DNA of 64,000 nucleotides from Candidatus Poribacteria bacterium (GTDB taxonomy: Bacteria; Poribacteria; WGA-4E; PCPOR2b). The notes under the pieces are model-generated. The model worked only from the letters and a program-made list of their open reading frames with translations. It was not told where the DNA came from and searched no databases. The stretch is from positions 310,001-374,000 of the forward strand of contig JAPPKS010000027.1 in the NCBI GenBank assembly GCA_028819845.1, read 5' to 3'. Positions 34,780-44,305 of the stretch are shown piece by piece (position 1 is the first letter of the stretch; the number at the start of each line of letters is the position of its first letter). The position numbers and the translations under genes were made by a program.

Positions 34780-35493
34780 TCAATTTGTAGGGGCGCAAAA
34801 CGATTCGGCGATGAGAAGATCTTCCGCGGTTGTAATTTTTAGGTTTCGATGACTTCCCGTTATCAACTTGACCCTGCAGCCGAGTTGTTCAACGAGCGCA
34901 GCGTCATCAGTTGCAACCAAGCCTTTCTCCTGCGCCTGTTGGTGCGCTCCCATTAGCACCTCTCGCCTGAAGCCCTGAGGGGTCTGCACCGCCCAAAATT
35001 TGCTGCGATTTGGGGTGTCAACAATGAACCCGCCCGCATCAACGACCTTGATCGTGTCATGGACAGGCACAGCAGCAACCGCCGCGCCCCATTCATCCAC
35101 CGCTTCGAGACAAGAGTTTATTAAATCGTCGGTGACAAAAGGGCGGACTCCATCGTGTACAATGACAAAATCCGTATCGCTAGGAAGTAACCGCAAGCCA
35201 TTGAAAACGGAATCTTGACGAGTTTCCCCGCCGGGAATCAGATTCCCCACTTTTCGGAAACCGTATGGGTCTATTGCAATAGATTCACACAACTCAAAAT
35301 CCGAAGCATTGATGATGACAAATATCGAATCTACGACAGGGTTTTTATCGAAGACGCTAATGGTATGCGCGAGGATCGGTTTGCCGTGCAGTTGCAAATA
35401 CGGTTTTCTAATAAGACGATGTCCCATCCGTCTTCCGCTGCCAGCTGCGGGAATAAGAACGCTCACCTTCCGATTCATCACGATCCGTTTCAC
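34780..35493 (-). CDS. ispD: 2-C-methyl-D-erythritol 4-phosphate cytidylyltransferase
   Basis: IspD activates methylerythritol phosphate with CTP in the MEP pathway. It has the nucleotide-binding N-terminus VLIPAAGSGRRMG, the conserved Lys of RKPYLQL, GGETRQDSVFNGL, VIVHDGVRPFV, and AVQTPQGFRREVL followed by DDAALVE. 237 residues is normal. The start could be ATG 35493 or the inner ATG at 35478. Either way the 5' end overlaps the 3' end of the PIN/TRAM gene by about 70-86 bp, which suggests translational coupling. Confidence 0.95.
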   Translation of the reverse strand: MKRIVMNRKVSVLIPAAGSGRRMGHRLIRKPYLQLHGKPILAHTISVFDKNPVVDSIFVIINASDFELCESIAIDPYGFRKVGNLIPGGETRQDSVFNGLRLLPSDTDFVIVHDGVRPFVTDDLINSCLEAVDEWGAAVAAVPVHDTIKVVDAGGFIVDTPNRSKFWAVQTPQGFRREVLMGAHQQAQEKGLVATDDAALVEQLGCRVKLITGSHRNLKITTAEDLLIAESFCAPTN

Positions 35494-36454
35494 CGAGTTT
35501 ACGGCGGCTAAAAATCATGCGGCCTGCACTCGTTTGCAGTGCTTGTGTGATGACCACTTCAACGGTCTGCCCGATATAGTGTTTGCCGTTTTCGACAATA
35601 ACCATCGTTCCGTCATCAAGATAACCGACGCCTTGATTTGGTTCTTTGCCCTCTCGAATTACGCGCACCTTGATAACTTCACCCGCAACAACAATCGGCC
35701 GAATAGCATTTGCGAGCACATTGATGTTGAGAACTGTTACACCTTGAAGTTCTGCGACCTTATTTAAATTAAAGTCGTTGGTGATAATTTTCGCCTGAAT
35801 TTTGCGGGCAAGATGGATCAATTTTGCGTCAACTTCTGCTACATCGGGAAAATCGTCCTCTGTCATTTCGACGTTGATTTTTGGATTCTGCTGTAGGTCT
35901 TCCAGAATCTCGAAACCCCGTCTTCCCTTATTCCGTCGAAGAGGATCCGGCGAATCGGCAATGTGCTGCAATTCATTGAGTACAAATCTTGGAACGACAA
36001 CGATGCCATCAATAAACCCCGTTTCGCAGATGTCTCGAATTCGCCCATCAATAATAACGCTCGTGTCCAAGATTTTGAAAGCCGGGGAAGTGGAATGTAA
36101 ACCCTGTGCCGTCAAGGAAAACAAACCAACAGCTTCCCGCCTTCGATAGATTATCATTATTCCTGCATAAGCGAATAAGAGCGTTATGCAGGCTTTGACA
36201 AGGTTTGTGATAATGGTTGTTTGGGAAACGATGTAAATGATTAGAGCAGCCACGATCAACCCAAAAACCAATCCTACCAAGCAAGCGAACAAATCCCGTA
36301 ACATTGGCCGCCGTATTAATGATTCGGCACCGACCAAGATGGCAGCTAGGACGAGCGCCGTTCCGCAGCCCTCCCAATCTCCCGTGATAAAGCCAAAAAT
36401 TGCACCAAATAAAATAAACGAAGCCCGGATGAACCAAATTTGCATCGGAGTCAC
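35408..36454 (-). CDS. Membrane-anchored PIN/TRAM-domain protein (YacL family)
   Basis: The 348-residue protein begins with four hydrophobic segments (about 5-105). A PIN nuclease domain follows (FKILDTSVIIDGRIRDI, NELQHIADSPDPLRRNKGRRG, AKIITNDFNLNKVAE), with acidic residues for metal binding. Then comes a TRAM RNA-binding domain (GEVIKVRVIREGKEPNQGVGYLDDGTMVIVENG). This is the YacL architecture, found beside radA and ispD in Bacillus as here. It is a possible membrane-bound RNase. The last ~28 residues are polar and overlap ispD in another frame. Confidence 0.92.
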   Translation of the reverse strand: MTPMQIWFIRASFILFGAIFGFITGDWEGCGTALVLAAILVGAESLIRRPMLRDLFACLVGLVFGLIVAALIIYIVSQTTIITNLVKACITLLFAYAGIMIIYRRREAVGLFSLTAQGLHSTSPAFKILDTSVIIDGRIRDICETGFIDGIVVVPRFVLNELQHIADSPDPLRRNKGRRGFEILEDLQQNPKINVEMTEDDFPDVAEVDAKLIHLARKIQAKIITNDFNLNKVAELQGVTVLNINVLANAIRPIVVAGEVIKVRVIREGKEPNQGVGYLDDGTMVIVENGKHYIGQTVEVVITQALQTSAGRMIFSRRKLGETDRDESEGERSYSRSWQRKTDGTSSY

Positions 36455-36486
36455 CCACTTTCATATAATTATGAGTATAATTTTGA

Positions 36487-37851
36487 TTATAGTAACTCAC
36501 TGAGTGCGCCATGAAGATCCTTCACGCCAACTAAGTCAATATCTTGCTTTAAATCCAGGTTATTGCGATTGTATTCGGGGAATACCGCCCGATCGAAGCC
36601 CAACTTTGCTGCTTCGCCCAACCGCTTATCAATATGATTAACAGGCCGAACTTCTCCCCCCAAACCGACCTCACCGATGACAACAGTGCGCGGGTCGACG
36701 GCAGTATCTCGGTGGTTTGATGTAATGGCGATGGCCGTGCCGAGATCAATCCCCGGTTCGTCCAATCGCATACCTCCGGTAATATTGACAAAGACATCTG
36801 ATCCGCCAATGTCAATTCCGGCACGTTTCTGAAGTACAGCGAGTAGCAGCGCAATGCGATGCCGATCCACGCCTGCCGCGGTATTGCGCGGAATTCCGGA
36901 GCTAGCCGGTGAAACCAAAGCCTGAAGTTCCAAGAGTAGGGGGCGCGTACCCTCAATGGTCGATACGACCACCGATCCAGTGATATGCCTTTGCCGTTCA
37001 CCGATGAACATAGCTGACGGATTTTTAACTTCAACAATACCGGTGCTCAACATTTCAAAAATCCCGATTTCGTTGGTAGAACCAAATCGGTTTTTGACGG
37101 CGCGCAACACACGGTAAATGAGACGGCTCTCGCCTTCAAAAGATAGAACCGTGTCGACCATGTGCTCCAAAACGCGAGGTCCCGCTAAAGCCCCATCTTT
37201 TGTCACATGTCCAACGAGCACGATTGGGATATTTTTGTTCTTAGCGGAAATCAGCAATTGGACCGCGCTCTCACGAACCTGAGTAATACTACCGGGCGCT
37301 GCTTGTATTTCCGGAACGTAAACGGATTGGATAGAATCAATAATGACAATATCAGGTTGAAGCGACGCAACATGCGCTTCAATTTGTTCAAGATTATTTT
37401 CACAAATAACGTACAGCGAATCAGAATCAATGCCTAGGCGATTTGCCCTCAATTTTATCTGCGTCACCGACTCCTCGCCCGAGACATAGAGCACACTCCC
37501 ATAGATTCGGCTGAGGGCGTTACTTGCTTGCAACAGAAGCGTGGATTTTCCGATACCCGGATCTCCGCCGAGGAGGACGACGGAACCTGGCACAAACCCT
37601 CCGCCAAGTACCCGATCGAATTCCGCGATACCAGTTTGGAGGCGATCGGCGTCGCTAGCAGCGATTTGCGTAATCGGTTCCGGAAGACTGGCAGGCTGAC
37701 CTAAATGCCGGCGTGATGTCTTTTGCGGTGAGATGTTCTGAACTTCATCGGTCAAGGTGTTCCACTGTTCACACGCCGGACAGCGCCCGAGCCATTTTGC
37801 TGAACTGTAGCCACACTCGCCACAAACGAACTGGCGACGTTCTTTTGACAT
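36487..37851 (-). CDS. radA: DNA repair protein RadA
   Basis: RadA/Sms is a RecA-like, hexameric branch-migration helicase. The 454-residue protein has an N-terminal C4 zinc finger (CGECGYSSAKWLGRCPAC), Walker A GGDPGIGKSTLLLQ, the RadA-specific KNRFGSTNEIGIFEM motif, and a C-terminal Lon-protease-like domain (ADVFVNITGG-like region, VIGEVGLGGEVRPV). All are intact. It is 32 bp upstream of the PIN/TRAM gene on the same strand. Confidence 0.96.
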   Translation of the reverse strand: MSKERRQFVCGECGYSSAKWLGRCPACEQWNTLTDEVQNISPQKTSRRHLGQPASLPEPITQIAASDADRLQTGIAEFDRVLGGGFVPGSVVLLGGDPGIGKSTLLLQASNALSRIYGSVLYVSGEESVTQIKLRANRLGIDSDSLYVICENNLEQIEAHVASLQPDIVIIDSIQSVYVPEIQAAPGSITQVRESAVQLLISAKNKNIPIVLVGHVTKDGALAGPRVLEHMVDTVLSFEGESRLIYRVLRAVKNRFGSTNEIGIFEMLSTGIVEVKNPSAMFIGERQRHITGSVVVSTIEGTRPLLLELQALVSPASSGIPRNTAAGVDRHRIALLLAVLQKRAGIDIGGSDVFVNITGGMRLDEPGIDLGTAIAITSNHRDTAVDPRTVVIGEVGLGGEVRPVNHIDKRLGEAAKLGFDRAVFPEYNRNNLDLKQDIDLVGVKDLHGALSELL

Positions 37852-37916
37852 TTTATCGATTATTAGGAGATGAATGATATTAAGCGATTATTGGCATTAA
37901 ACCTCAAGGCGGTGCG

Positions 37917-39512
37917 TTACCAATTTTTTGAAGCCAGCCGAAATCCGGCTGTGTATCGGATATCATTGATTAGGTTTTCTGCGCCGAAAATCACATGTCC
38001 ATGAGGAAAAACCCTCCACGACAGTTCCGTTTCCAGTTCGGGCCGACCGCTCGTCAAACGAGCCGCTTCTATTGTGACACCGAGTTTCTTCGAAAGCAGC
38101 CATAAATCGAATCCCAATCCGGGCGTTGAACGCATGAACCCCAAACGACCGCGTAAATGGTTGTTGAAATCATAACCAAATTGAAGTTCAACCTTCAATT
38201 CTTCTTCGCGGATGCCAAAGCCGAATCGGTACCGGTGATTATGTGCGGGCAATAGCAAAACCGCCAACTCGTTATGGAGGCGTTCCTCAAGGTTTAGATA
38301 TCGGAGTTCGTAATCCCAAGCGACGTCCGGGAATTTAAAACTCTCTGATTTTTCATTAAAGGTTTGGAATAGTTCTCTAACCTCACCGATTGTTTCGTCC
38401 GCCGATTGCAGCACATCTTGTGCCTTATCGTGTGTATCGGGCGTGTTAATTAAGGCCGCAACACTGCCCTCCCCAGTTTGCACCTTATCCAGCAATTGGG
38501 CGAAGTTTTCGCGCAATCCGTCCAAATCCTCGGAAACGGCAGTAAGGTTTTTTAGCAGCCGGTCAATTTTAGGTGCTTCGGCGTCAATAACTTCCTCACT
38601 CTTTAGAATAAGATTCGACATCTCGGATTTTAAGGCGGCGAGATCCGTGTGCAGCGTTTGGGACGTTTCTCGAAAATTTGAAGCACTTACGTGTAAATCA
38701 CGAACAATCTCATCAACCGTCTGCGAGTTTCGGTCAATTAAACCAATTACGGACTGTGTAATCGCTCCCGCATCGCTGCTGAGCGCTGAAGCATCGCTTT
38801 CCAACTTTTCAAACGAACGGTTTATTTGATTAAAAACCTGTTGCAAACGCGCGTCGTTGTCGGACGCAAACCGATTTAGGGTTTCGATAGACTTTTCGGT
38901 GTTTCTGACGACCGACTCTAAAGCCGCGCCGGTTTGCACGACCAACTCGCGGACTTCTCTAATTCCCTCACCGACGCCGATGCGGTTCGACTCAATTAGT
39001 GTATTTGCGGACTGGGCAACCTGTGCCGCTTGAGTGACAGCTTGCTCGGCAATATCAAGGAGGTCTACGATGCTCTTTGGGTCTTCGCCGACTAAAGGGA
39101 GGTCCTCCGGTTGTAGAGGCGGATTCCCCACAGGACCGTTTCTAATATCAATGTAAGTTTCACCTACAAATCCGATTGTGCCAATCCTGACTCTACACCC
39201 CTGGCGTAACCGCTGAAATCCTTCCTTGACTCGAAATTGAACGTCAATTAAATTTTTGTCGGCTTTGAGTTCTATCCCCGTGACTTTTCCGACCTTCACG
39301 CCTGACAATTGAACTCCAGCGCCGAGGTGCAGGTCGTTTACAGCGCCAAATTGAACCTGCAAAACGTCACCACTTACACTCCACGGCCAATTCGATGCAT
39401 TGAACAACAGAACGACAAGTAAAGCTAAGCCGATGACCGCCGCGAGCCCAACTTTAACTTGCTCATTCCACTTTGCCACCAATGCCCCCTTTTGACTAAC
39501 GGCCGCCGTCAC
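37917..39512 (-). CDS. MCE/MlaD-family lipid-transport protein with barrel-like C-terminus
   Basis: The start is GTG 39512, overlapping the ATPase stop by 4 bp. Residues 20-42 form a membrane anchor, followed by an MCE domain (about 45-125; VQFGAVNDLHLGAGVQLSGVKVG, FVGETYIDI). A long coiled coil (about 140-370) comes next, with repeated heptads. The last ~150 residues are unlike MlaD. Alternating aromatic/charged strands (YELRYLNLEERL, HRYRFGFGIREEELKVELQFGYDF, ETELSWRVFPHG, YTAGFRLASKNW) resemble outer-membrane strands. The protein could span from the inner membrane toward the outer membrane. It belongs to the mlaE-mlaF operon and probably moves phospholipids. Confidence 0.88.
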   Translation of the reverse strand: MTAAVSQKGALVAKWNEQVKVGLAAVIGLALLVVLLFNASNWPWSVSGDVLQVQFGAVNDLHLGAGVQLSGVKVGKVTGIELKADKNLIDVQFRVKEGFQRLRQGCRVRIGTIGFVGETYIDIRNGPVGNPPLQPEDLPLVGEDPKSIVDLLDIAEQAVTQAAQVAQSANTLIESNRIGVGEGIREVRELVVQTGAALESVVRNTEKSIETLNRFASDNDARLQQVFNQINRSFEKLESDASALSSDAGAITQSVIGLIDRNSQTVDEIVRDLHVSASNFRETSQTLHTDLAALKSEMSNLILKSEEVIDAEAPKIDRLLKNLTAVSEDLDGLRENFAQLLDKVQTGEGSVAALINTPDTHDKAQDVLQSADETIGEVRELFQTFNEKSESFKFPDVAWDYELRYLNLEERLHNELAVLLLPAHNHRYRFGFGIREEELKVELQFGYDFNNHLRGRLGFMRSTPGLGFDLWLLSKKLGVTIEAARLTSGRPELETELSWRVFPHGHVIFGAENLINDIRYTAGFRLASKNW

Positions 39513-40222
39513 TCAGAAATAAACTGTTGGAGAATCGCATTATCAATCATCCGGATTTCATCAAGAGAACCGGATGCAATAACTTGTCCCGCGTGTATCA
39601 TCGCCATCCTAGTCCCAACTGAGAAGGCGCTATCCATGTCGTGTGTTACAACAACCGACGTGACCTTTAGTTTCGCGTGGAGATTGCGAATTAACCGATT
39701 GATTTCGGACCCCGTTATAGGGTCTAAACCGGTCGTCGGCTCATCATATAGAATCACCTCCGGATTGAACGCGATAGCTCGTGCAAGCCCGACGCGTTTT
39801 CGCATGCCCCCACTCAGTTCTGCAGGTCTGAGTTTCTGAACGCCGTCAAGATCGACCAAATGGAGCTTTTCCGCGACAATTCCTTCAATTTCGCGTTTGC
39901 TGAGATTTGTATGTTGCGACAACATGAAGCCAACATTTTCCTCAACCGTCATCGAATCAAACAACGCTGCCGATTGGAAAAGCATGCCAATTTTTCGGCG
40001 AATCCGATTTAAATCTTTGACGTTGGAGATTGGCTCCCCATCAATCCGGATTTCTCCACCATCAGGCTGCATCAGCCCAGTAACTAGCTTGAGCAAAACG
40101 CTTTTCCCACATCCGCTTCTTCCAATTACGATTGACGTTTCGCCGCGAGGGATGTGAAGGTTCAAACCCTTGAGGACTGCTTTGTCTCCAAAGCGTTTCC
40201 ACAAATTTTCCACGTGAATCAT
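39509..40222 (-). CDS. mlaF: Mla-type lipid ABC transporter ATPase
   Basis: The 237-residue ATPase of the MCE transporter has Walker A GRSGCGKSVLLKLVTGL (Ser-Val-Leu-Leu after the P-loop is typical of MlaF), Q-loop MLFQSAALFDSMTVEENV, signature ELSGGMRKRVGLARA and Walker B VILYDEPTTGLDP. It energises lipid transport through the MlaE permease. Its start lies 72 bp after the mlaE stop, and its stop overlaps the MCE gene start. The assignment rests on motifs and gene order. Confidence 0.94.
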   Translation of the reverse strand: MIHVENLWKRFGDKAVLKGLNLHIPRGETSIVIGRSGCGKSVLLKLVTGLMQPDGGEIRIDGEPISNVKDLNRIRRKIGMLFQSAALFDSMTVEENVGFMLSQHTNLSKREIEGIVAEKLHLVDLDGVQKLRPAELSGGMRKRVGLARAIAFNPEVILYDEPTTGLDPITGSEINRLIRNLHAKLKVTSVVVTHDMDSAFSVGTRMAMIHAGQVIASGSLDEIRMIDNAILQQFISE

Positions 40223-40294
40223 TCAACAACTTCCTGAATCCGCCGCAGGGTTGGAAACCTCTTGCCGCTCATAAACGCCTCGAAACGATAGGAT

Positions 40295-41215
40295 TCACCA
40301 GATTGTATAGAGCACATGATTCAGAACAAAGTCCAAGATTAAAATGGCGATCAGGGAAGTAACTGCTGAGCCTGTTGTGGCTTTGCCGACGCCCTCTGCA
40401 CCCCCTGCAGAAGAGATTGTGAATCCCTTATAACACCCTACGGACGCGATTGCCATTCCGAAGGTTGACGATTTGATGAGGCTTACAACGACACTGCTTA
40501 TGAAAATGTAAGTGCGAGCCTGCTCCAAAAAAAAGCGCCCGTTCATCTTGAAGGGCAAGATGTAAACGGATGTGAAATAGCCTCCTGCAATCCCGAAGAC
40601 TATCGAAAACGTCGTCAGGAGTGGAAGCATAATTGCGCAAGCGACGAACCGAGGTACAACGAGGTATTTTATCGGGCTAGTCGCCATTACCTCCAACGCG
40701 TCAATCTGTTCGGTCACCTTCATCGTGCCAAGTTCTGCCGTGATTGAGGCGCCGATGCGGCCTGCCAAGATAAAGGCCGTGACCATGGGGCCTAGCTCTT
40801 TTACTACCGAAACGCTGACAAATCTTCCGACAGAGCCTTCGGCTGAAAGGTCCTTCAGTTGGTGATATCCCTGCGTTGCCAATACCATTCCCGTGAAGAT
40901 TCCAGAGACCAACACGACCGGCAGTGAGTTAACGCCAACCAACAGTAACTGTCGAACAAGCAGATTGAATTGAAACGGGCGTCTGAAAATTAGAGAAAGG
41001 ATTGAATAGACAAATGTAACCGCGCTTCCAATTCCATGTAACTTCTTGAATATCCAACCACCCACAAAACCTACAACACGGACTGAAACCGAGCGGCGAT
41101 GTGGTTGGGTTGAGAGTGATTGTTCCTCGTCATTGCCCATCGAAATCATAAAGTTTGAAATGTACAACCTTAAATTTTCAACAATATTGGATTGAGGAAC
41201 ATTGTGCTTCCCCAC
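40295..41215 (-). CDS. mlaE: Mla-type lipid ABC transporter permease
   Basis: The MlaE family permease has about six hydrophobic segments, the motif VKELGPMVTAFILAGRIGASITAELGTM (given here only as a landmark near residues 140-170), the EQIDALEVMATSPIKYLVVPR coupling segment, and a C-terminal GCYKGFTISSAGGAEGVGKATT region. The start is uncertain: GTG 41215 gives an unusual 40-residue polar extension with no ribosome site, and an internal ATG at 41149 is a reasonable alternative. With MlaF and the MCE protein it forms an inner-membrane lipid transporter. Confidence 0.93.
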   Translation of the reverse strand: MGKHNVPQSNIVENLRLYISNFMISMGNDEEQSLSTQPHRRSVSVRVVGFVGGWIFKKLHGIGSAVTFVYSILSLIFRRPFQFNLLVRQLLLVGVNSLPVVLVSGIFTGMVLATQGYHQLKDLSAEGSVGRFVSVSVVKELGPMVTAFILAGRIGASITAELGTMKVTEQIDALEVMATSPIKYLVVPRFVACAIMLPLLTTFSIVFGIAGGYFTSVYILPFKMNGRFFLEQARTYIFISSVVVSLIKSSTFGMAIASVGCYKGFTISSAGGAEGVGKATTGSAVTSLIAILILDFVLNHVLYTIW

Positions 41216-41245
41216 TTTTTAGTTTGCCGAAAACCTCCAATTGCC

Positions 41246-42577
41246 TTACGCAGGAATATCGGAGAATCGCATCAGTCTCTTATGGAATTCCAGTTGAATG
41301 GTACCGGTTGGTCCATTTCGCTGCTTTTTAATTATCAAATCTGCGAGCCCTTGGTCTTCTTCGGTCTGGTCATCATAATAATCTTCCCTGTACAAGAAGG
41401 CGACCACGTCGGCATCTTGCTCAATAGCGCCGGATTCTCTTAAATCGGAGAGTTGTGGCCGTTTATCCGGCCGCCTTTCGACTTCGCGGCTAAGTTGGGA
41501 ACAAGCAACAATCGGAACGTTTAACTCCCACGCGAGGGTTTTGAGGGAGCGTGAAATATCAGAAATTTCTTCGACTCGCCCGTAGTATTTGCTAGTGCCA
41601 CTGAGCAACTGCAAGTAGTCTACGATTATAACGGCGAGATCGTCGCGTTCGCCTTTTAACCTTCTCCCTTCGGCGCGCAATTCATGTACAGATAAACCTC
41701 GCGCATCGTTAATGAAAATCGGAACGGAGATTAAGCTGCTTGTTCCCTGCGTCAAGGATTCCCAGTGTTCATCAGTGAGTTTACCGGTACGGATGCGGCC
41801 AAAATCAATTCCTGTTTCTGCAGCGAGCATTCGCATCACCACATGCCTAGCGGGCATTTCAAGGCTAAAGATTAAGACCGGCAAATTATTTCTGGCAATG
41901 TTTTGAGCAATGTTCAGCACGAGAGTTGACTTGCCCATACTGGGACGCGCGGCGATAATACTCAAATCACCGGGCTGCAACCCTGATGTCATTACGTCAA
42001 GATTGAAGAAGCCTGTGGACACGCCGAGAATCTGTTCTTCTTTATGATATAGGCTTTCGATCTCCTTCAGGGTCTGCTTAACAAGCGGTGCAATCAACAT
42101 CGAGCCGCGTCTGGCATCGGCGTGACTGAGACGAAACACTTCCTCTTGCGCTTGGCTTAAAACATCGTTGAGTTCCCGTTCTTGATCGTTAGCAAGTGTG
42201 CCGATTTGCTGCCCAGCGCGAACCAACTGGCGCCGCATCCACTTTTCTTTTACAATCTGCGCATACAGCTCAGTGCTTTCAGTTTCGACGATCTGCGCCT
42301 GCAGGTCGTACAAGTAAACCGCACCGCCAGCCCGATTCAGTTGATCTATTTTTTCAAGTTCGTTTGCGACGAGGAGTGGATCGACCTGATTATGACGCTC
42401 GTAGCTCGAATGAATCGCCGCGTAGATGAGCTGATGATCTGTTGTGAAAAAGGGTTCAGCCGTGTGGCCGAGCGCTGAAACTACACGAGGTATAACTGCT
42501 CGGTCGGTCATCATTGCCCCGAGAACAGCTTGTTCAGCTGCTTTATCATGAAGTGTGTCTCTGGGTTCAGATTGCAC
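41246..42577 (-). CDS. dnaB: Replicative DNA helicase
   Basis: DnaB unwinds DNA at the replication fork. The 443-residue protein has an N-terminal helical domain (DKAAEQAVLGAMM) and a RecA-like motor: Walker A AARPSMGKSTL, LSIIAARPS, FSLEMPARHVVMRM, Walker B-type VIIVDYLQLL, and the C-terminal LSDLRESGAIEQDADVV plus KQRNGPTGT. No intein interrupts it. It follows rplI in the ribosomal cluster rpsF-ssb-rpsR-rplI-dnaB, an order shared by many bacteria. Confidence 0.97.
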   Translation of the reverse strand: MQSEPRDTLHDKAAEQAVLGAMMTDRAVIPRVVSALGHTAEPFFTTDHQLIYAAIHSSYERHNQVDPLLVANELEKIDQLNRAGGAVYLYDLQAQIVETESTELYAQIVKEKWMRRQLVRAGQQIGTLANDQERELNDVLSQAQEEVFRLSHADARRGSMLIAPLVKQTLKEIESLYHKEEQILGVSTGFFNLDVMTSGLQPGDLSIIAARPSMGKSTLVLNIAQNIARNNLPVLIFSLEMPARHVVMRMLAAETGIDFGRIRTGKLTDEHWESLTQGTSSLISVPIFINDARGLSVHELRAEGRRLKGERDDLAVIIVDYLQLLSGTSKYYGRVEEISDISRSLKTLAWELNVPIVACSQLSREVERRPDKRPQLSDLRESGAIEQDADVVAFLYREDYYDDQTEEDQGLADLIIKKQRNGPTGTIQLEFHKRLMRFSDIPA

Positions 42578-42723
42578 GGCTCAAATGAATTTATGGTGCT
42601 TGTTATGGATATCCGACATATAGCCAGAACCCTGCCGCAGTGAATTAGTAAGCATGGGTGAAACTGGCGAGCGTCTTAGGACAGCGGCGACAGTCAGGAT
42701 AATTACCTTTTACGATATGCAAA

Positions 42724-43170
42724 CTACTCTTCACGGACAACGAAAACTTGAAGGTTAGCGATGACATCTGAATGTAGTCGGATGGGAACCATGAAAACCC
42801 CAAGATCCCTTATGGGTGCTTCAAGTTCAATCTGACGGCGACTGATGTCAACTGATTGCGCGGCAAGCGCTTCGGCAAGGTCCGCGGCGGTTACCGACCC
42901 AAAGAGCCGATCACCTTCTCCTGCCCGCCTTTGGATTGTACATGACGTATCTGCGATTTGAGCTGCGAGTTTTTCTGCTTCTTGCTTTCCTTTGATGTGC
43001 TTAACCGCTAATACACGCCGCTCATGTTCTAGCAGACGCCGATTCTTTTCCGTCGCCAGAACAGCGAGCTGCCTTGGAATCAGAAAGTTACGTGCGTAAC
43101 CGTCAGCAACGTTTAATACCGCCCCTTCGTTGCCGAGTCCTTCAACGGTTTGCCTTAGAATAATCTCCAT
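42724..43170 (-). CDS. rplI: 50S ribosomal protein bL9
   Basis: The 148-residue bL9 has the signature GNEGAVLNVADGYARNFLIPRQLAV at the N-terminus, a long connecting helix and a C-terminal rRNA-binding domain (DRLFGSVTAADLAEAL). It is full length. It lies about 190 bp after rpsR and about 150 bp before dnaB, with nothing recognised in either gap. Confidence 0.97.
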   Translation of the reverse strand: MEIILRQTVEGLGNEGAVLNVADGYARNFLIPRQLAVLATEKNRRLLEHERRVLAVKHIKGKQEAEKLAAQIADTSCTIQRRAGEGDRLFGSVTAADLAEALAAQSVDISRRQIELEAPIRDLGVFMVPIRLHSDVIANLQVFVVREE

Positions 43171-43360
43171 GGAAATTCTACCTCAATTTTACATGTTATC
43201 TGTGTTTTTCTAAAAATGTACTTCTGCTTGGGCCGAGTTTGCTGCGTGTCTGGTGATGCACAGTAACAAAGTGTATATGCCCGCCGGATGAAGCCGGCTT
43301 AATGAACGAGACTAGATGCTAATGTAGAACACTACCGCAATGCGCATATACTACTACGGT

Positions 43361-43597
43361 TTACTGGCGGGTAAAAGGCACAAGCGCAATGTTACGAGCC
43401 CGCTTAATTGCCCGGTTGACCTGCCTTTGATGCTTTGCGCAGTTACCGACTACGCGCCGCGGGATAATCTTTCCGCGCTCTGTAATAAAGTTCCTCAACA
43501 GCGTCACATTTTTGTAATCAATGAATTTTAGCTTTTCTGCACATAGCCGGCAGCGTTTTCGCCGAACCGAAAATGTCCTGCGTGGACCATTCTCCAT
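43361..43597 (-). CDS. rpsR: 30S ribosomal protein bS18
   Basis: The 78-residue protein has [22 protein letters not shown] and the C-terminal [25 protein letters not shown] motif of bS18. It keeps the zinc-type cysteines (C-x-x-C ... C-x-x-H) that many bS18 proteins lack. It pairs with bS6 in the ribosome. An intrinsic terminator separates it from ssb, so its expression may be partly independent of rpsF-ssb. Confidence 0.97.
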   Translation of the reverse strand: MENGPRRTFSVRRKRCRLCAEKLKFIDYKNVTLLRNFITERGKIIPRRVVGNCAKHQRQVNRAIKRARNIALVPFTRQ

Positions 43598-43746
43598 AAT
43601 TCAACCGCGGATAAGTCTCTCCGAAAAAACGTGAGAGACGACCGCGTCTCCTCCCTTAATTTATTTTTTTTTAGTCGCTTTTGTGTGAGAATTCGCGAAG
43701 TTTCCCGTTTAATGGATTTGAACAAGCAGTTACTGAATAGGCGTGG

Positions 43747-43777
43747 AAAAAGCGGGCATGAAATGCGCCCGCTTTTT
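43747..43777 (-). terminator. Intrinsic terminator between ssb and rpsR
   Basis: AAAAAGCGGGC (43747-43757) and GCCCGCTTTTT (43767-43777) form a perfect 11-bp stem around a 9-base loop. Read on the minus strand it ends in a T-run. It lies downstream of ssb and about 150 bp before rpsR, so it would limit read-through from the rpsF promoter into rpsR-rplI-dnaB. Confidence 0.75.
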
Positions 43778-43810
43778 CTTAAACTACCGGGAATTTACCC
43801 CTTTGGGTTG

Positions 43811-44239
43811 TTAGAACGGGATGTCATCTTCTGTATCTTTAGGCGCTGCTTCAGTAGGGCTAGCGTATCCCGCGCCCTCATCCTTGAGCGAGTCCTGACC
43901 TCCTTGGCGACTGTCAACAAATGAAAACCGTTCAACGAAGACATCGTGTTTACTTCGCCTTTGCCCGTCGTCGGTTTCCCATGTCTGAAATCTAAGGCGG
44001 CCTTCAATGAGTACCGTTCTACCTTTTTGAAGATACTCGTTCATGGTCTCGGCAGTTCTCCCAAAAGCGTCCATATCTATGAAGCAGACCTCTTCTTTTC
44101 TTTCGCCAGACTGACGATCGGTATAAGTGTGATTCACAGCCAATGCCAACCTAGTAACTGCCGTGCCGCTCGGAAGGTACTTCAATTCCGGATCTCGAGT
44201 AAGGTTTCCCATCAGAATAACCTTATTATAACTTGCCAT
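43811..44239 (-). CDS. ssb: Single-stranded DNA-binding protein
   Basis: SSB coats single-stranded DNA during replication and repair. The 142-residue protein opens with MASYNKVILMGNLTRDPELKY, contains an OB-fold with FGRTAETMNEYLQKGRTVLIEGRL, and closes with the acidic tip DTEDDIPF that recruits partner proteins. It lies 66 bp after rpsF, and an intrinsic terminator follows it. Confidence 0.97.
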   Translation of the reverse strand: MASYNKVILMGNLTRDPELKYLPSGTAVTRLALAVNHTYTDRQSGERKEEVCFIDMDAFGRTAETMNEYLQKGRTVLIEGRLRFQTWETDDGQRRSKHDVFVERFSFVDSRQGGQDSLKDEGAGYASPTEAAPKDTEDDIPF

Positions 44240-44305
44240 TATATTTTCTCCTCAACTCCATTTCGATGCCGCATAATATCTCAAGCAAAATTTTCATCAG
44301 AGGTT

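Noticed and set aside
43528-43725. Upstream open frame overlapping rpsR
   Set aside because: It overlaps the rpsR start in another frame and has no homology-like features.
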